This document shows, in pieces, positions 61,543 through 64,000 of a stretch of 64,000 bases of DNA. The notes under the pieces are model-generated. The model saw only the letters and a list, made by a program, of their open reading frames with translations, was not told the DNA's origin and searched no databases. A program made the translations under genes and the position numbers. How positions within the stretch are numbered: position 1 is the stretch's first letter; every line of letters begins with the position of its first letter. The DNA is from Auanema rhodensis. Lineage: Eukaryota > Nematoda > Chromadorea > Rhabditida > Rhabditidae. The stretch covers positions 4,464,001-4,528,000 of the forward strand of contig OZ059898.1 in the NCBI GenBank assembly GCA_964057225.1, given 5' to 3'.

Positions 61543-62773
61543 TTTATTTTGCGTTCTTTGGTCATTTCTCTCCCCTGTCCTCTCGTTCAATCTGTGTTCT
61601 GATTCACAGTTTTAGATCTGTATATAATGCTAGCCTAACTATGCATGACATACGTGTGCCACTATTACCAACATCATATAAACACTTGGACATTGTCCAA
61701 AACATTTTAAGTTTTATCATTTTTGTGTGTTAGCTTATGAGAATCACATACCCTTCTTTGGTTAGCTTAGTTTAATAAGCAATTTTTATTGATTTTTCCT
61801 TTAAATGTTTTAGCGATATTGCATGTAGATTCTTCAACAACAGATAAATGATTTTATTAGTTTAGACCAATTTTTTAAAACCCTATTAGCTCTTTTTTTT
61901 ATTATCTCATGATCATTTTTTTATTTAGAATGATTGATAATATATAGAACTATTTTATCAATTGTTCTAAGAATTTTTAATCAAAGTTTGATCTGCTTCC
62001 TTATTATTTCACTTCTTTTGCACTTATGCTCTCAAAATAATTGATCATTATAAGTTTTCTGGGCGGAGTTTTGAATCGGCCCACAACGTGTACTCATAAC
62101 AAGAACGTGAAGCATTGACTCTGCGTCATTGATACAGCGAAGAAAATTTTTCCAGTCTGTCAATTTGCTTTATTTATTTTGCTTGTGATATGTGATTCAG
62201 TTGTTTCTAATCTGCCCTAGCTTAGGCAGGCTGTATCATATTATCAATTACAACGTCTTTACACTGTTTAAGATGGGGTGGCTGTCCCAGCGGTGAGCTA
62301 TTAGAGTTCTTTCCTTCTCTTTGTTCTTCTTGGGGCCGTTTCTTGTTAGTCACGCCTCTTCCTTCTGTGATCTTTTATTTCTCCTTCCGTAAGATTGTGT
62401 TACTCTATAGAGGCCAGATGATTAGCCGCTTTTTTCATCTTTTCTCGTCTCCCTTTCTCTGTCTATTCGTTTGTCGTAGCAATCGATTCAACAAATCGAG
62501 AGCGCTGGCGAGAGAGCGAGATAATAATGAAAAACATTTTTTCACTCTCCGTAGAGTGCATGTTCTGCCTTTAGCTGTATTTGCTCAATTTCCGCGTCAT
62601 TGTTATTCAATTGATCCCATTGATATTCAGAGCCGTCCGTTTTCTCTTTGTTGTGCATCCACATTCGAGTTTTGTCGCGTATTATTTCCATGATGTAGGT
62701 CTTCAGTTGATTAAGCCATGGTTGTCCACACATATACTTATCATATATGTACACATGTACACCTATATATATA

Positions 62774-62838
<65 letters not shown>

Positions 62839-64000
62839 TATATGTATATATTTTCAACATACATCATTTGATTTGCTGTTACTGCTGGACATATCTTAGT
62901 GCTTAGAAAAACCAGTTCTTTTCGTATCGACATTACTGTTTCTTCTGTTATCTTGCTTTGATGATGAACGTTTTTTTTCTAATTAACAAATCCTTAACGT
63001 CAATGACTTCAATTATTCAACGTGGTCTTGTCGTTCTTACCTCATTTTGTTGGTTGGTTATTGGTTGCAGCTTTGTTGCTTCGTTGTGCTTTGGTCCTAC
63101 TGCCTTCTTTTTCTGTTTGTTCTGAAGCCTATCCCATTTCAACCCATTCCCACGAGCTAACTACAGAGAATGAGAAGGACAACCGAATAGAGAAATGAGT
63201 GGGATATACACATCCCTGCTGCTCCCCCATTTATTCGATATTTCTTCTCATTATGCTTTCCTGTTCGATGTTCGTCATCTTTTTGTTCGACGCCGGGAAC
63301 CTAATTTTCGTTTGGGATTCTCTCTCACAGTTTTTTTCCGTTTGCAAACAGCGTTCCGTAGTAGCATCTTACTATCGTGCTCATCATTTGTCATTTTCGC
63401 TTTTCATTTTATACGTATTTTGTGCTTGTTTGAACTAATATTAATTATATCTTCATCTATATTTATAAATATCTATATTTCATCGCCTGATATATTCTCT
63501 TACTTTATTTGTTATTTGTTTGTATAAGTCAACAATTTTACACGTTCACTTTTAATTTGCTCATCGCAACGTTGGTAATTTCGGAAGTTTTCTTAATAAG
63601 TGAGTATGGCCGCCCATTTGGATGCGTACTCGTCATGTTTCCGTCAACCGACCTTCTCTGACCGGTCTCCAAGGTCACAAACTCTTTATCGAGGCCTCAT
63701 TTTCTCTCAACCTTCTCTCTAACGATTCAAATGTGGTAGAAAATTGATGTTGCATTAATGCGCCATTGACCGGCTTGTGGGTCTTCTTTCATCTGATAAA
63801 GAAGCAAAAGAGCATCATTTTTCTTTTTATCTTTCACACGCTGTTTCACTGTTATCTAAAAATTCCGGAATGTTTTTTATAGTATTGACAATCTTATCGC
63901 TGTAGTTGTCAACTTTTTTTATTAGCCGCTTCAATTTTCATCACGATTAATGTACTTGACTTGCTACGCTTTTACATATAATGAAAAATTGTTTATGACT
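61543..64000. promoter_or_regulatory. Non-coding end of window with a promoter-like patch
   Basis: No coding region supported. A long TA tract runs from about 62763 to 62833. The segment 63600-63790 is GC-richer and holds TGACCGGTCTCCAAGGTCA (63659-63677), two nuclear-receptor-like half-sites in everted orientation, and GACCGGTC as a palindrome. It may belong to a gene continuing to the right. Regulatory function is inference. Confidence 0.35.
62763..62833. repeat. (TA)n microsatellite
   Basis: About 70 bases of TA dinucleotide with two interruptions, the longest TA tract in the window. Shorter ones are at about 1073-1107, 3013-3047, 46111-46141 and 52687-52715. Confidence 0.95.

Noticed and set aside
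62581-62871. Open frame rich in Tyr and Ile
   Set aside because: Half of it is the translated TA microsatellite.
1-64000. CRISPR arrays, phage genes, bacterial operons or intact transposons
   Set aside because: Multi-exon animal genes dominate, repeats are simple microsatellites, and no transposase, integrase or reverse transcriptase motif was seen.

Overview
The window reads as a piece of an AT-rich, compact animal nuclear genome. The animal assignment rests on clear metazoan protein families: an AF10/MLLT10 homologue with PHD/ePHD module and octapeptide-leucine zipper, a four-LIM paxillin, an MBD/pre-SET/SET methyltransferase of the SETDB class, a eukaryotic DNA topoisomerase II and an RBM7-like RRM protein. 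The species cannot be named. Introns are abundant and mostly minimal (about 38-50 bp, GT..AG, acceptors such as ATTTTAG). Acceptors lack the strict TTTTCAG of rhabditid nematodes. Many genes have a splice-acceptor-like AG 0-8 bases before the start codon, which would fit spliced-leader trans-splicing. Compact parasitic or meiofaunal groups (early-branching nematodes, flatworms, orthonectids, rotifers) are all possible. I see no prokaryotic or viral genes, no rRNA and no intact transposon.

Layout. 1-4926: upstream DNA with TA microsatellites and GC-richer, pyrimidine-rich patches. 4927-9295 (+): transcription factor-like gene with a CENP-B/pipsqueak-type HTH, one atypical zinc finger and a C-terminal coiled coil; possible alternative last exon at 10036-10074. 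12537-16612 (+): Tudor-containing protein of roughly 840 aa. 17218-19520 (+): SETDB-class H3K9 methyltransferase without Tudor domains. 19750-24644 (+): DNA topoisomerase II with a presequence-like N-terminus and no C-terminal domain. 24796-25811 (+): RBM7-like RNA-binding protein. 26247-29941 (+): paxillin-like LIM gene with at least three apparent alternative starts. 33067-39700 (+): AF10/MLLT10 homologue with a 3.7-kb intron between its chromatin-reader and zipper halves. 40791-41800 (+): dephospho-CoA kinase. 42108-43408 (+): four-finger C2H2 protein. 43526-43830 (-): small secreted cysteine-rich peptide gene, the only minus-strand gene seen. 43831-53261: gene-poor AT-rich stretch. 53262-54415 (+): zinc-finger protein of a FAR1/MULE-derived-looking family. 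57308-61542 (+): very basic, unrecognised nuclear-type protein. 61543-64000: non-coding, with a possible promoter near 63600-63790.

Functional picture. Much of the cluster from 12.5 to 43 kb is chromatin and RNA biology (Tudor, SETDB, topoisomerase II, RBM7, AF10), all on one strand with intergenic gaps as short as about 150 bp. Some neighbours could be co-transcribed, but there is no direct proof. Two classes of intron coexist: minimal ones in housekeeping-type genes, and kilobase ones in regulated genes (HTH gene, paxillin, AF10, basic protein), where GC-richer islands may be internal promoters. All exon structures were derived by hand from reading frame and GT..AG logic; individual splice sites may be off by a few bases.
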